A stretch of 18,269 nucleotides of DNA from UBA8110 sp964597275 (lineage in GTDB: Bacteria > SAR324 > NAC60-12), in contig CAZQXS010000076.1 of the NCBI GenBank assembly GCA_964597275.1, positions 1 to 18,269 on the forward strand, given 5' to 3'. Position numbers and translations under genes: made by a program. Shown in pieces: positions 8,677 to 15,658 of the stretch; the stretch's first letter is position 1, and each line of letters starts with the position of its first letter. The notes under the pieces were generated by a model. The model did not search any database, was not told the origin of the DNA, and was given only the letters and a program-made list of their open reading frames with translations.

Positions 8677-10311
8677 TTACGAACGGTCGCGGTCGCGCAG
8701 TACGCGGCGCATCACCTTTCCGGTGGTGGTGAGGGGAAACTCGTCCAGAAACTCGACGAGCCGGGGGTACTCGTGCGCGGACAGCCGGGTGCGCACCAAA
8801 TCCTGAAGTTCGCGCTTGAGCGCATCGTTACCCTTGTTTCCGGGGTTGAGCTTGATGAACGCCTTGACGACCTCGCCGCGCTGCTCGTCCGGGTGGCCCA
8901 CTGCCGCCGCCAGCGCGACGGCGGGATGCTTGAGCAACTGATCCTCGATTTCTGCCGGGCCGATGCGGTAGCCCGCGCTGGTGATCACGTCGTCGGTGCG
9001 CCCGGAAAACCAGAAAAATCCGTCTTCGTCCATCATGCCCTCGTCCCCGCTCCGCGCCCATTCGCCGATGAACTTGTTGCGCGTGCCTTCCTCGTTGTTC
9101 CAGTATTTCAGGAAAAACACGGGGTCGTTGGCCTTCTTGATGGCGATTTCGCCCATCGTTCCGGGCGGCAGTTCATTTCCCTCAGAATCAATCACGGCCA
9201 CCTCGTGTCCGGGATAGGCGCGTCCCATGCTGCCGGGTTTGGCGGGGGCGAGCGTTTGGCAGTTGCCGATGATGTAGTTCACCTCAGTCTGCCCGAACAT
9301 CTCGTTGATCTTCACACCCAAAGACGCTTCGGCCCAGTGGAGCATTTCGGCCCCCAGCGGCTCTCCCGCACACATGATGCTGCGCATCGCCAGCTTGGAG
9401 GTGTCAATGTTGGGCACCTGCCGGACAAGCTTGAGCGCGGTGGGCGGCATGAAGGAATTGCGCACGCCATGCGTGACCATCAGATCGAGGGCGCGCTCGG
9501 GATCGAAGCGCCGGAAGCGGTGCGACAGCACGGGCACCCCGTGGAACCACGCACAGAAGACGATGTTCGCCAAGCCGCCGATCCACGCCCAGTCCGCCGG
9601 AGTCCATGCCAAATCGCCGGTCTTGGGGCCAAGGTCATGGGAAAGCTCCCAGCCCGGCATGTGTCCGATCAGGGCACGGTGCGCGTGCAACGCCCCCTTG
9701 GGATTTCCGGTGGTCCCGGAGGTGTAGATGATCCAGCACGGGTCTTCTGCAAGGGTTTTGCGCGTCTCAAACGCATCGCTGCCCTTGGCGAGCAAGTCCG
9801 CCCAGCCCAACTCGGTGCTGGCAACGTCGTCGTCCACTTGAATGCGAAACTCCAAATCCGGAAGGTCCGGGGCGATTTCGTTGAGCTTTTCGCGGTTCTC
9901 AACATCATAAACCACGGCCCGCGCCCCAGAATCCGAGAGGCGGTACTTGAGAGCTTCCGGGCCAAAGAGGTTGGCCAGCGGCAGCGCGACCGCGCCGATT
10001 TTGTAGAGCGCCATGTGGGCGATTCCCGTTTCCGGTCGCTGCGGCAGCACCAGCCCCACGCGGTCTCCCGGCTGAAGCCCCAGCGCCAACAGCGCGTTGG
10101 CCAAGCGATTCGCCTGCTGCTGCATTTCCCGGAAGGTCCAGCGTTCCACCGAACCGTCGTCTGCGACATGCACGAGCGCGAGGGCATCGGGATTTCCGGC
10201 ATGGCGGTCGCAGCAGGCCCACGCGAGGTTGAAGTGTTCCGGAATCTGCCAGCGGAAGGCAGCGCGGATGGCTTCCCAGGATTCAAGACGAGGAGCAACC
10301 GTTGGGATCAT
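8677..10311 (-). CDS. AMP-forming acyl-CoA synthetase (MACS-like, 544 aa)
   Basis: This is an adenylate-forming enzyme that activates a carboxylic acid with ATP to an acyl-AMP and then transfers it to CoA. Hallmarks are the phosphate-binding loop YTSGTTGNPKG near residue 195, the TPADWAWIGGL segment typical of acetyl/medium-chain acyl-CoA synthetases, the hinge motif region GRTDDVITSAGYRIGPAEIE, and the C-terminal catalytic lysine in TTGKVMRRVLRD (K532). The length of 544 residues is normal for the medium-chain family. The ATG at 10311 begins 7 nt after the stop of the HMG-CoA-lyase-like gene, so the two are one operon. That suggests a shared route for branched or short acyl acids, for example leucine breakdown. 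The true acid substrate is not readable from sequence; acetate or propionate synthetases proper are usually longer, at about 650 residues. Confidence 0.92.
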   Translation of the reverse strand: MIPTVAPRLESWEAIRAAFRWQIPEHFNLAWACCDRHAGNPDALALVHVADDGSVERWTFREMQQQANRLANALLALGLQPGDRVGLVLPQRPETGIAHMALYKIGAVALPLANLFGPEALKYRLSDSGARAVVYDVENREKLNEIAPDLPDLEFRIQVDDDVASTELGWADLLAKGSDAFETRKTLAEDPCWIIYTSGTTGNPKGALHAHRALIGHMPGWELSHDLGPKTGDLAWTPADWAWIGGLANIVFCAWFHGVPVLSHRFRRFDPERALDLMVTHGVRNSFMPPTALKLVRQVPNIDTSKLAMRSIMCAGEPLGAEMLHWAEASLGVKINEMFGQTEVNYIIGNCQTLAPAKPGSMGRAYPGHEVAVIDSEGNELPPGTMGEIAIKKANDPVFFLKYWNNEEGTRNKFIGEWARSGDEGMMDEDGFFWFSGRTDDVITSAGYRIGPAEIEDQLLKHPAVALAAAVGHPDEQRGEVVKAFIKLNPGNKGNDALKRELQDLVRTRLSAHEYPRLVEFLDEFPLTTTGKVMRRVLRDRDRS

Positions 10312-10318
10312 GTTCAGT

Positions 10319-11245
10319 TCAAGCGGCTTGGGATGCGACTTCAGGGAAGAGGCCCGCCTTCATCACCTGTCCGGGCAGGGCGGCCTCAAAGAAATCCTGC
10401 ATCCAGTTGGCGGTTTCCAGCAGGCGCGGCAGGTCAATTCCAGTTTCGCAATCCATGTTGCGGAGCATGTAAGCGAGGTCTTCGGTGCAGATGTTCCCGG
10501 TCGCTCGCGGCGCAAACGGGCAACCGCCCAGCCCACCCAGCGAGGCATCAAAGCTGCGCACGCCTCCCGCAAGCGCGGCATAGACGTTGGCCAGTCCGGT
10601 GTTGCGCGTGTTGTGAAAGTGCATCCCGATCCGCACCGCTTCCGGGATCACTGCTCGAATCTGTTCCAAAAGCTGGCTGACCTGCGTGGGCACCGCACAG
10701 CCAATCGTGTCGCCCAGGATCACTTCATCGGCTCCGGTCTCGACCAGTTTCTGCACTAATTCCACCACGCGCTGCGGGGCGATTTCTCCCTCAAACGGGC
10801 AGCCGAACACCGTGCTCAAAATCGGAACGTAGGGCAGGCCGCACTCCTGCACCCGTGGCAGTGTGCTGGCAAACATCGCAAAGCTCTCCGCGACCGTCTT
10901 TCCTTGATTGCGCTGATTGAAGGTTTCACTGACCCCAAAGGAGTAGCGGAGTTCGCCCAGCTTGGTTTCCAGCGCACGATCCACGCCACGTTCGTTGAGC
11001 GCCAGCCCGGCAATCACGGTGGACTCCGGCACGTCCAGCGCATCCAGCACCGCTTCCGGCTCGGCCATCTGCGGAACGCGCTTGGGGTTCACGAAGCTCA
11101 CCGCCTCCACCTTGGGCAGTCCGGCATGGGCGAGTCGCCCGACCAGGTCTGCGCGTTCCTGCACCGAAAACAGGCGCGGCTCGCTCTGCAAGCCGTCTCG
11201 CGGCCCGACATCGCACAGCACCACGGGTGCGCCCTTCAGCTTCAT
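10319..11245 (-). CDS. Hydroxymethylglutaryl-CoA lyase-like aldolase (308 aa)
   Basis: This is a TIM-barrel enzyme of the HMGL-like/DRE-TIM metallolyase group, which cleaves 3-hydroxy-3-methylglutaryl-CoA into acetyl-CoA and acetoacetate as the last step of leucine degradation. The signature DVGPRDGLQ is at 12-20 (R16 and metal ligand D17). The metal-binding H209-F-H211 lies in the MHFHNTRNTG segment, and the C-terminal active-site loop GLGGCPFAPRATGN is at 238-251 with catalytic-type C242. In textbook HMG-CoA lyases the residue after CPFA-P is usually Gly; here it is Arg247. So a related lyase (citramalyl-CoA-type or another 3-hydroxyacyl-CoA) is possible. It is first in the minus-strand run, divergent from dtd across 80 bp, and followed 7 nt later by an acyl-CoA synthetase. 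Confidence 0.87.
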   Translation of the reverse strand: MKLKGAPVVLCDVGPRDGLQSEPRLFSVQERADLVGRLAHAGLPKVEAVSFVNPKRVPQMAEPEAVLDALDVPESTVIAGLALNERGVDRALETKLGELRYSFGVSETFNQRNQGKTVAESFAMFASTLPRVQECGLPYVPILSTVFGCPFEGEIAPQRVVELVQKLVETGADEVILGDTIGCAVPTQVSQLLEQIRAVIPEAVRIGMHFHNTRNTGLANVYAALAGGVRSFDASLGGLGGCPFAPRATGNICTEDLAYMLRNMDCETGIDLPRLLETANWMQDFFEAALPGQVMKAGLFPEVASQAA

Positions 11246-11257
11246 CTTCGTCTCTGT

Positions 11258-11286
11258 TTGACCTTGGAGTTTGCAACCGACACAAT
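11258..11286 (+). promoter_or_regulatory. Predicted sigma-70-type promoter of dtd
   Basis: TTGACC (11258-11263) and CACAAT (11281-11286) are separated by exactly 17 bp. They match the -35 consensus at 5/6 and the -10 consensus at 4/6. The predicted start of transcription near 11292 leaves a leader of about 34 nt with a GAGGA ribosome site before ATG 11326. It lies in the 80-bp divergent gap between dtd and the lyase gene. Confidence 0.55.
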
Positions 11287-11325
11287 GGCACCCACCATAA
11301 CATCAATGCGCACTTGAGGAAAGAC

Positions 11326-11763
11326 ATGCGAGCGTTGTTGCAACGAGTCCGGGAGGCCCGCGTTACAGTGGACGTGGAAACGGTGGGGTCGGTCGGCCCC
11401 GGATTGCTGATTTTCGTGGGAGTCACCCATGTCGACACCCCAGAAACCGCCCGATGGCTTGCTGAAAAATCCGCGAACCTGCGCATCTTCGAGGCTCCGG
11501 ACGGCTCCGGACAGCACTCCCTGCTCGATTTGGGTCTGGAGGCGCTGGCGGTTTCGCAGTTCACCCTGTACGCGAACACCAGCAAGGGCCGCCGTCCGGG
11601 TTACGACGAAGCCGCCCCGCCGTCTGCCGCCGAACCCCTCTTTGAGCATTTTGTTGCCGCCCTCCGGAAACTTGGAATCCCCACCGAAACCGGACGATTC
11701 GGCGCAAACATGCAGGTTCACCTCATCAACGACGGCCCCGTGACCCACTGGCTGGAACGGTGA
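11326..11763 (+). CDS. dtd: D-aminoacyl-tRNA deacylase (145 aa)
   Basis: This enzyme hydrolyses D-amino acids (D-Tyr and others) and mischarged glycine from tRNA, a proofreading step in the cytoplasm. The whole protein matches the DTD family: MRALLQRV at the start, the GPGLLIFVGV strand, the cross-subunit SQFTLYA motif (SQ-type active site) with the following KGRRP, and the terminal Gly-cisPro motif NDGPVT. Its 145 residues equal the usual family length. I chose ATG 11326 because GAGGAAAG (11316-11323) is directly upstream and the homology begins there. A longer in-frame start at 11227 would fall inside the divergent lyase gene and upstream of the predicted promoter. It converges on the DUF3127 gene with only 6 nt between stops. 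Confidence 0.95.
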   Translation: MRALLQRVREARVTVDVETVGSVGPGLLIFVGVTHVDTPETARWLAEKSANLRIFEAPDGSGQHSLLDLGLEALAVSQFTLYANTSKGRRPGYDEAAPPSAAEPLFEHFVAALRKLGIPTETGRFGANMQVHLINDGPVTHWLER

Positions 11764-11769
11764 GTGGGA

Positions 11770-12117
11770 CTAAAACGGCAGGTCGTCGGCTCCTTCCGGA
11801 GGGCGCGAGCCTTCATCGGGCGGCGGAACCGCCCCTTCGCTGAGTGCGTTGAGCTTCCACGCCTGCAAAGACGTGAAGTAGCGCGTTTTGCCCTCGCGGT
11901 CGGTCCAGCGGCGGCCCTTGAGGTCAAACTCCACTTCCACGCGCTGTCCGGTGCTGAACTGGTCCAGCACACTGCAACGGTCCTGAACCAGCTCGAACTT
12001 GACGAACTGCGGGTAGTCCGGATTGGTGGCGTACTCCACCACAAATTCGCGCTTGCGAAAGCGGTCGGACACCTGCTCAGTGTCGAAAATTTCGATCAAT
12101 TCTCCTTCAATTTGCAT
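11770..12117 (-). CDS. DUF3127 protein, putative OB-fold with SSB-like acidic tail (115 aa)
   Basis: This is a small protein resembling DUF3127, a family common in Bacteroidota and thought to be OB-fold-like. The pattern is MQIEGELIEIF, then EFVVEY, then a VKFELVQDRCSVLDQF strand/helix, the GQRVEVEFDLKGRRW stretch, and TSLQAWKL at the end of the domain. A disordered Pro/Glu-rich linker (about residues 92-110) leads to the tip ADDLPF, which looks like the C-terminal peptide of single-stranded-DNA-binding protein that recruits partners. A DNA- or RNA-binding role is therefore plausible but inferred. ATG 12117 is chosen because GGAG (12124-12127 on the minus strand) lies 6 nt upstream; the adjoining TTG at 12120 would be too close. 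It faces the orphan 578-aa gene head to head. Confidence 0.72.
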   Translation of the reverse strand: MQIEGELIEIFDTEQVSDRFRKREFVVEYATNPDYPQFVKFELVQDRCSVLDQFSTGQRVEVEFDLKGRRWTDREGKTRYFTSLQAWKLNALSEGAVPPPDEGSRPPEGADDLPF

Positions 12118-12203
12118 CAATCACTCCTTTGAATTTTGGGACTTGAAAACCCCGGTACTGTGACCGAAGCCCCCAGCAATTGCAACCTCGTTCCGTCTCG
12201 GCG

Positions 12204-12232
12204 TTGAACCCTGCCGCCGGGCCGTGTATAGT
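12204..12232 (+). promoter_or_regulatory. Predicted sigma-70-type promoter of the 578-aa gene
   Basis: TTGAAC (12204-12209), a 17-bp spacer and TATAGT (12227-12232) match the consensus at 4/6 and 5/6. The predicted transcription start near 12239 lies downstream of the earlier in-frame start at 12180 and about 25 nt before ATG 12264, so it supports the shorter protein. Confidence 0.55.
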
Positions 12233-12263
12233 TCCCTACACTTGGTTGAACGAACTCGAACCC

Positions 12264-14000
12264 ATGCAAGTGATCGGATACGGAATTGCCCCGGAGGACT
12301 GGACGGGGCTGCTACAAGGTTTGCGCGAGGCACTGCCCGACCTGCAAATTCAGGGGCGGAGCGTGGAGCGCGGCCCGCAAACTCCAGACGAGGTGCGCGA
12401 AGCAAGCGTGTTGCTGATGCAGGAGCCACCGTCCCTGCTGGCGTTACGGATTTCGGCGTTTGCCTCCGCAGAGGAAGCCGTGGCTTTCGTCCGGCAAATG
12501 CAGTTTCGCGTGGGAAATTCGCTGACCACGCTTTTGCTGGCCAGCCCGGAAGCAGCCGAACTGTCCGACTTGCTGAAGCTGGCTCCGGAGGTGCAGCTTT
12601 CCAATGGGTTCCGCTGCACCCTCACCGATCCGTCCCTGCTGCTCTCCCACCACATCCGACGCTTTCCGCGAATTCGCGTGAACGGAGAAATCCGCAAACT
12701 GGTCCTGCGCAAGGGCGGACCTTTTGCTGGAGCCGTTGCTCCGGACGCACTGCCGCTCAATCAGCCGCTTCCGCTCACGGCCATCGAATCCGTGGAAACC
12801 GCCTCCGAGTCCTGCGAGGTGGAGCAGTGGCTCAGGCCGTTTCTTGACCTGCAACCCCAGGCCGTGCGCTTCAGCCAAATTCGGGGCATCCTCCGCGAGG
12901 AACAGGGTTGCTTCCTCTTTCCCGGAATCCCCTTCAACGCCATCACCTCCCTCAGCGTGGAGGACGTCACGATTCCCCACCTCGTGCGGCCCGGCGGATT
13001 TCAGCCCAACGCCTTTCCCTTCCAGCGGCTGGTGGACGCCCTGAAAGCCGCCGAAGCCTCGCACAAGCCCGAACCGCTAACAACGCCGCAAAACTTTGAG
13101 GATCCCGTGCGTTGCTTGGGTGCCTTGCCGGTGTTGAACGAACTGATGGAATCGGTGCTGCAACGCCACGGCTACCGGGACGTGGCCTCGCTTTCGGAAT
13201 TGCCCAACGGACGACACAATCTGGAATCGGGCCTCATCTGGATTCAGCTCACGTCCTTCCCCAACGCCGCCGTGCGGGGCTTGACGCTGGACTGGAAGGA
13301 GGATTTGCGGGACGTGGTGACGCTGCTGGAGGCCCACGCCGAAACCCTGCAACTGCACCCGCCCAAGCTCGTCTGGGGTTCGCAACTGTCTCGGATTGAA
13401 CTTGACCAGCAACTCGCTACACTGGAAAGAAAGGAAAAACAGCTTGGGCGCGAGCAGCAGCTTTCCCGGAACCGCGAGTTGATTTACACGCAGGAAGCCC
13501 AGGTGCTTCAGAAAGCACTCCGACAATCGCAACGGCTGGAGACCCTGCTTCAGGAGGCCCGCGACTGGAATGAGGCTTCGGAGCATCCGGAGTCGTTCCG
13601 GCACTCCCAAGCCCTGCTGTTGTGCGAGGAGGAGGACGAGGCCTCCGAGATGATGCGGCAGTTGCTACATGTGGACCGCAAGCGCTGGCTGAAGCTGGAG
13701 GATTTTCCGGACCCGGAATCGCTGGCCCGCTTGGGCGATGCGGGGATGCCGACGGCTGATTCGGAATGCGGGGTGTTCACCACGCCTGAAGCCCGCACTC
13801 AGTGGGAAATCCTGTTGCACGCCACCACGCAGGCAGCGGAACACGCTCAAAGCGTCCGCCGCGAGCAGGCCAACACGCAGGAGCGGCTCAAGCTGGAACT
13901 GGAAGGGCTGGCAATTCAACGCGGCAAGCTGGTGGTGCAGTGGCTCCACGGGGTGCTGCTGAGACTGCTGAAACGCGACCAAAACCGCCTGCGCACCTGA
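12264..14000 (+). CDS. Uncharacterised 578-aa protein with possible receiver-like N-terminus and coiled coil
   Basis: I do not recognise this protein. Residues 1-125 alternate strands and helices (LLALRISAF, AVAFVRQMQFRVG, LTTLLLASPEAAELSDLL) in a way that loosely resembles a degenerate response-regulator receiver domain. RRFPRIRV follows, reminiscent of the RxxxR arm that opens a PilZ domain, but I do not see the matching D/NxSxxG motif. The middle (about 150-370) is mixed alpha/beta. Residues 376-435 (RIELDQQLATLERKEKQL onward) are strongly charged and heptad-like, a probable coiled coil. Residues 510-575 are again long helix, ending in a basic LLKRDQNRLRT tail. There is no signal peptide or membrane segment, so it is likely cytoplasmic. 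Codon use matches its neighbours. ATG 12264 is preferred because a good promoter lies between it and the upstream in-frame start at 12180. Confidence 0.75.
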   Translation: MQVIGYGIAPEDWTGLLQGLREALPDLQIQGRSVERGPQTPDEVREASVLLMQEPPSLLALRISAFASAEEAVAFVRQMQFRVGNSLTTLLLASPEAAELSDLLKLAPEVQLSNGFRCTLTDPSLLLSHHIRRFPRIRVNGEIRKLVLRKGGPFAGAVAPDALPLNQPLPLTAIESVETASESCEVEQWLRPFLDLQPQAVRFSQIRGILREEQGCFLFPGIPFNAITSLSVEDVTIPHLVRPGGFQPNAFPFQRLVDALKAAEASHKPEPLTTPQNFEDPVRCLGALPVLNELMESVLQRHGYRDVASLSELPNGRHNLESGLIWIQLTSFPNAAVRGLTLDWKEDLRDVVTLLEAHAETLQLHPPKLVWGSQLSRIELDQQLATLERKEKQLGREQQLSRNRELIYTQEAQVLQKALRQSQRLETLLQEARDWNEASEHPESFRHSQALLLCEEEDEASEMMRQLLHVDRKRWLKLEDFPDPESLARLGDAGMPTADSECGVFTTPEARTQWEILLHATTQAAEHAQSVRREQANTQERLKLELEGLAIQRGKLVVQWLHGVLLRLLKRDQNRLRT

Positions 14001-14021
14001 TTTGGTATTTCGATTCGGAAT

Positions 14022-14089
14022 CGTTCACGCTGAGCCTGTCGAAGCGCAAAACCCACCTTGTTCACCCTTCGACAGGCTCAGCGTGAACG
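14022..14089. repeat. REP-like palindrome: 23-bp perfect inverted repeat
   Basis: The arms 14022-14044 and 14067-14089 are exact reverse complements with a 22-nt loop. The core TTCGACAGGCTCAGCGTGAA belongs to a sequence class I have seen dispersed between genes in many proteobacterial genomes (REP/RAYT-type elements). It lies 21 bp after the 578-aa gene and 41 bp before glyQ. The RNA hairpin could also end or protect the upstream transcript, although no U-tract follows. Confidence 0.85.
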
Positions 14090-14130
14090 GGGAACCAGCG
14101 ACCATTGAGACTGTCATTTATTGATCAAGC

Positions 14131-15069
14131 ATGGCCACCACCTCCAACTCCCTCCAAGACTTCATTCTCGCGCTCCATCGCTTTTGGGCAGAACACGGTT
14201 GCCTGATCGCCAATCCGTATGATGTGGAGACGGGCGCGGGCACGATGAATCCAATGACCACCTTGCGGGCGATTGGTCCGGAGGAATGGAACGTCGCCTA
14301 TGTGGAGCCTTCGCGCCGGCCCGTGGACGGACGTTACGGCGAAAACCCCAACCGCCTCTACCAGCACCACCAGTATCAGGTGATCCTCAAGCCTTCTCCG
14401 GATGACGTTCAGGAGCTTTACCTCAATTCGCTTCGGACGTTGGGCATCAATCCGCTGGATCACGACATCCGCTTTGTGGAGGACAACTGGGAAGCGCCGA
14501 CGATTGGCGCATGGGGCTTGGGCTGGGAGGTCTGGCTGGATGGCATGGAGGTCACGCAGTTCACCTACTTCCAGCAGGTCGGAGGCATCGAATGCCACCC
14601 CGTTTCTGCCGAACTGACCTATGGACTGGAGCGGCTGGCGATGTACCTGCAAGGGGTTGAGAACGTCTTCGATCTCGAATTCGCCCCCGGCGTCAGCTAT
14701 GGCGCAGTGTTTCAGCAGCCGGAATTCGAGCATTCCAAGTACACCTTCGAGGTCGCCGACACCAAACAACTCGTGAGTTGGTTTGACGAGTTTGAAGCCG
14801 AGGCCCGTCGTGCGCTGGATGCGGAACTCGTGTTTCCGGGCTACGATTACGTCCTCAAATGCTCGCACACCTTCAACCAACTCGATGCCTCCGGAGCCAT
14901 CAGCGTCTCCGCCCGCGCCTCCTACATTGGCCGGGTCCGGACCCTTGCGTTGCAGGCCGCGAAGCTCTTCTTGGAAAGCCGCCGCCGCCTTGGCTTCCCC
15001 CTCATGCAAGACCGCACCGCCGCCGCACGCTGGGTGGAGTCGCTTGCGCCCAAGGCGAAGGCGGCCTGA
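14131..15069 (+). CDS. glyQ: Glycyl-tRNA synthetase alpha subunit (312 aa)
   Basis: This is the catalytic class II subunit of the bacterial alpha2beta2 glycyl-tRNA synthetase, which makes glycyl-adenylate and charges tRNA-Gly with GlyS. Family blocks are complete: PYDVETGAGTMNP near the start, VEPSRRPVDGRYGENPNR (motif 2 region), YQVILKPSPDDVQELY, DHDIRFVEDNWE, GAWGLGWEVWLDGMEVTQF and TYGLERLAMYLQGV (motif 3). The length of 312 is slightly above the usual 290-300 owing to a C-terminal tail. No clear ribosome site precedes ATG 14131, but homology starts close to it. The partner glyS is not directly downstream as in most genomes: a convergent toxin-antitoxin pair lies between, beginning 24 bp after the glyQ stop. 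Confidence 0.97.
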   Translation: MATTSNSLQDFILALHRFWAEHGCLIANPYDVETGAGTMNPMTTLRAIGPEEWNVAYVEPSRRPVDGRYGENPNRLYQHHQYQVILKPSPDDVQELYLNSLRTLGINPLDHDIRFVEDNWEAPTIGAWGLGWEVWLDGMEVTQFTYFQQVGGIECHPVSAELTYGLERLAMYLQGVENVFDLEFAPGVSYGAVFQQPEFEHSKYTFEVADTKQLVSWFDEFEAEARRALDAELVFPGYDYVLKCSHTFNQLDASGAISVSARASYIGRVRTLALQAAKLFLESRRRLGFPLMQDRTAAARWVESLAPKAKAA

Positions 15070-15093
15070 AGCGCCATTTGGTCCGATCCGCCT

Positions 15094-15444
15094 TCACTTT
15101 CTCAGAGCCAGATGAATTTTGATGGCGTGGTCAACTTGGGCCATCCACCGATCTGGAAGCCTCCCCACAAAACCCCTGAGCCTCGACTTGTCCACGGTTC
15201 GGATTTGGTTCGCCCCAGCCTTGGAATCTGACGGAAGGTTGGCCACGCCTTCAGGAACCAGAACCTCAAAGGGGTAAGCCTTCTTGTTTTGCACCTTGCT
15301 TGTCAAAGGGATGACCGTCACGATCCCAGAATACTCGTTGCTCACGTCGTTCGAGACGATCACTGTTGGACGGGTTTTCCTGATCTCATGGCCTTTGGTC
15401 GGATCAAGGTCAACCCAGTAGATGTCACCCCGTCTCAAGGCCAT
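15094..15444 (-). CDS. MazF/PemK-family endoribonuclease toxin (116 aa)
   Basis: This is the toxin of a type II toxin-antitoxin pair; MazF proteins cut single-stranded mRNA at short motifs. It is full length, with the family pattern RRGDIYWVDLDP, GHEIRKTRPTVIVSND, TVIPLTSK, and a C-terminal TVDKSRLRG and helix. The catalytic pair R25 and T48 falls at the same positions as in Bacillus subtilis MazF, so it looks active. The ATG at 15444 touches its AGGAG (15445-15449) with no spacer. The in-frame TTG at 15438 is 6 nt from that AGGAG and gives an RRGDIYW start, so it may be the real initiation codon. The gene overlaps the antitoxin by 14-20 nt and is expected to be translationally coupled to it. 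Confidence 0.93.
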   Translation of the reverse strand: MALRRGDIYWVDLDPTKGHEIRKTRPTVIVSNDVSNEYSGIVTVIPLTSKVQNKKAYPFEVLVPEGVANLPSDSKAGANQIRTVDKSRLRGFVGRLPDRWMAQVDHAIKIHLALRK

Positions 15445-15658
15445 CTCCTGTGGTCACGTCCCACTCCTCGCAGACGGCTTGGTCTTCCTGAGCGGTTGCC
15501 AAGTAGCCTTCCTTGAGTTCTTGGTGCAGCCGCTTTTCCTGTTCCCGTTCCAGCTTTTCTCGGATGGCTTCCGCAATGAACGCGGATTTGTTGCCCATGC
15601 CATACAAAGGCTGTTTCAATTCCGGGGGCACCGTGATGTTCAAACGAAAGCTGTTCAT
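15425..15658 (-). CDS. MazE-like ribbon-helix-helix antitoxin (77 aa)
   Basis: This is the antitoxin partner, predicted to bind and inhibit the toxin and to repress the operon. The N-terminal strand (SFRLNITVPPEL), a turn, and helices including SAFIAEAIREKLEREQEKR fit the ribbon-helix-helix DNA-binding fold of MazE/EndoAI-like antitoxins. The acidic C-terminal segment LKEGYLATAQEDQAVCEEWD is the usual toxin-binding part. ATG 15658 is preferred over the GTG at 15679 because AAGGAG (minus strand, about 15663-15668) sits 4 nt before it. It precedes the toxin gene in the antitoxin-first order typical of such modules. Confidence 0.88.
   Translation of the reverse strand: MNSFRLNITVPPELKQPLYGMGNKSAFIAEAIREKLEREQEKRLHQELKEGYLATAQEDQAVCEEWDVTTGDGLETG

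Noticed and set aside
8434..10680. 748-codon open frame on the plus strand spanning the end of one PAP2 gene, the acyl-CoA synthetase and part of the lyase
   Set aside because: It runs antisense through three recognisable enzymes and their intergenic gap and has no family motifs; it is a codon-bias shadow.
11227..11325. Upstream start at 11227 for dtd, adding 33 residues
   Set aside because: The DTD family begins at MRALLQRV with a good ribosome site, and the extension overlaps the divergent lyase gene and the predicted promoter.
12140..12190. Minus-strand TTGCAA/CACAGT pair with 17-bp spacing as a promoter for the DUF3127 gene
   Set aside because: The -10 box matches only three of six consensus bases; too weak to list although its position is right.
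12180..12263. Upstream start at 12180 for the 578-aa gene, adding 28 residues
   Set aside because: A promoter with 17-bp spacing (12204-12232) lies inside the extension, and the added residues look untranslated.
12645..12690. PilZ (cyclic-di-GMP binding) domain in the 578-aa protein
   Set aside because: RRFPRIRV resembles the RxxxR arm, but no D/NxSxxG motif follows at the expected distance, so c-di-GMP binding is not claimed.
14125..15009. 294-codon open frame on the minus strand opposite glyQ
   Set aside because: GlyQ is conserved over its full length on the plus strand; the antisense frame has no recognisable content.
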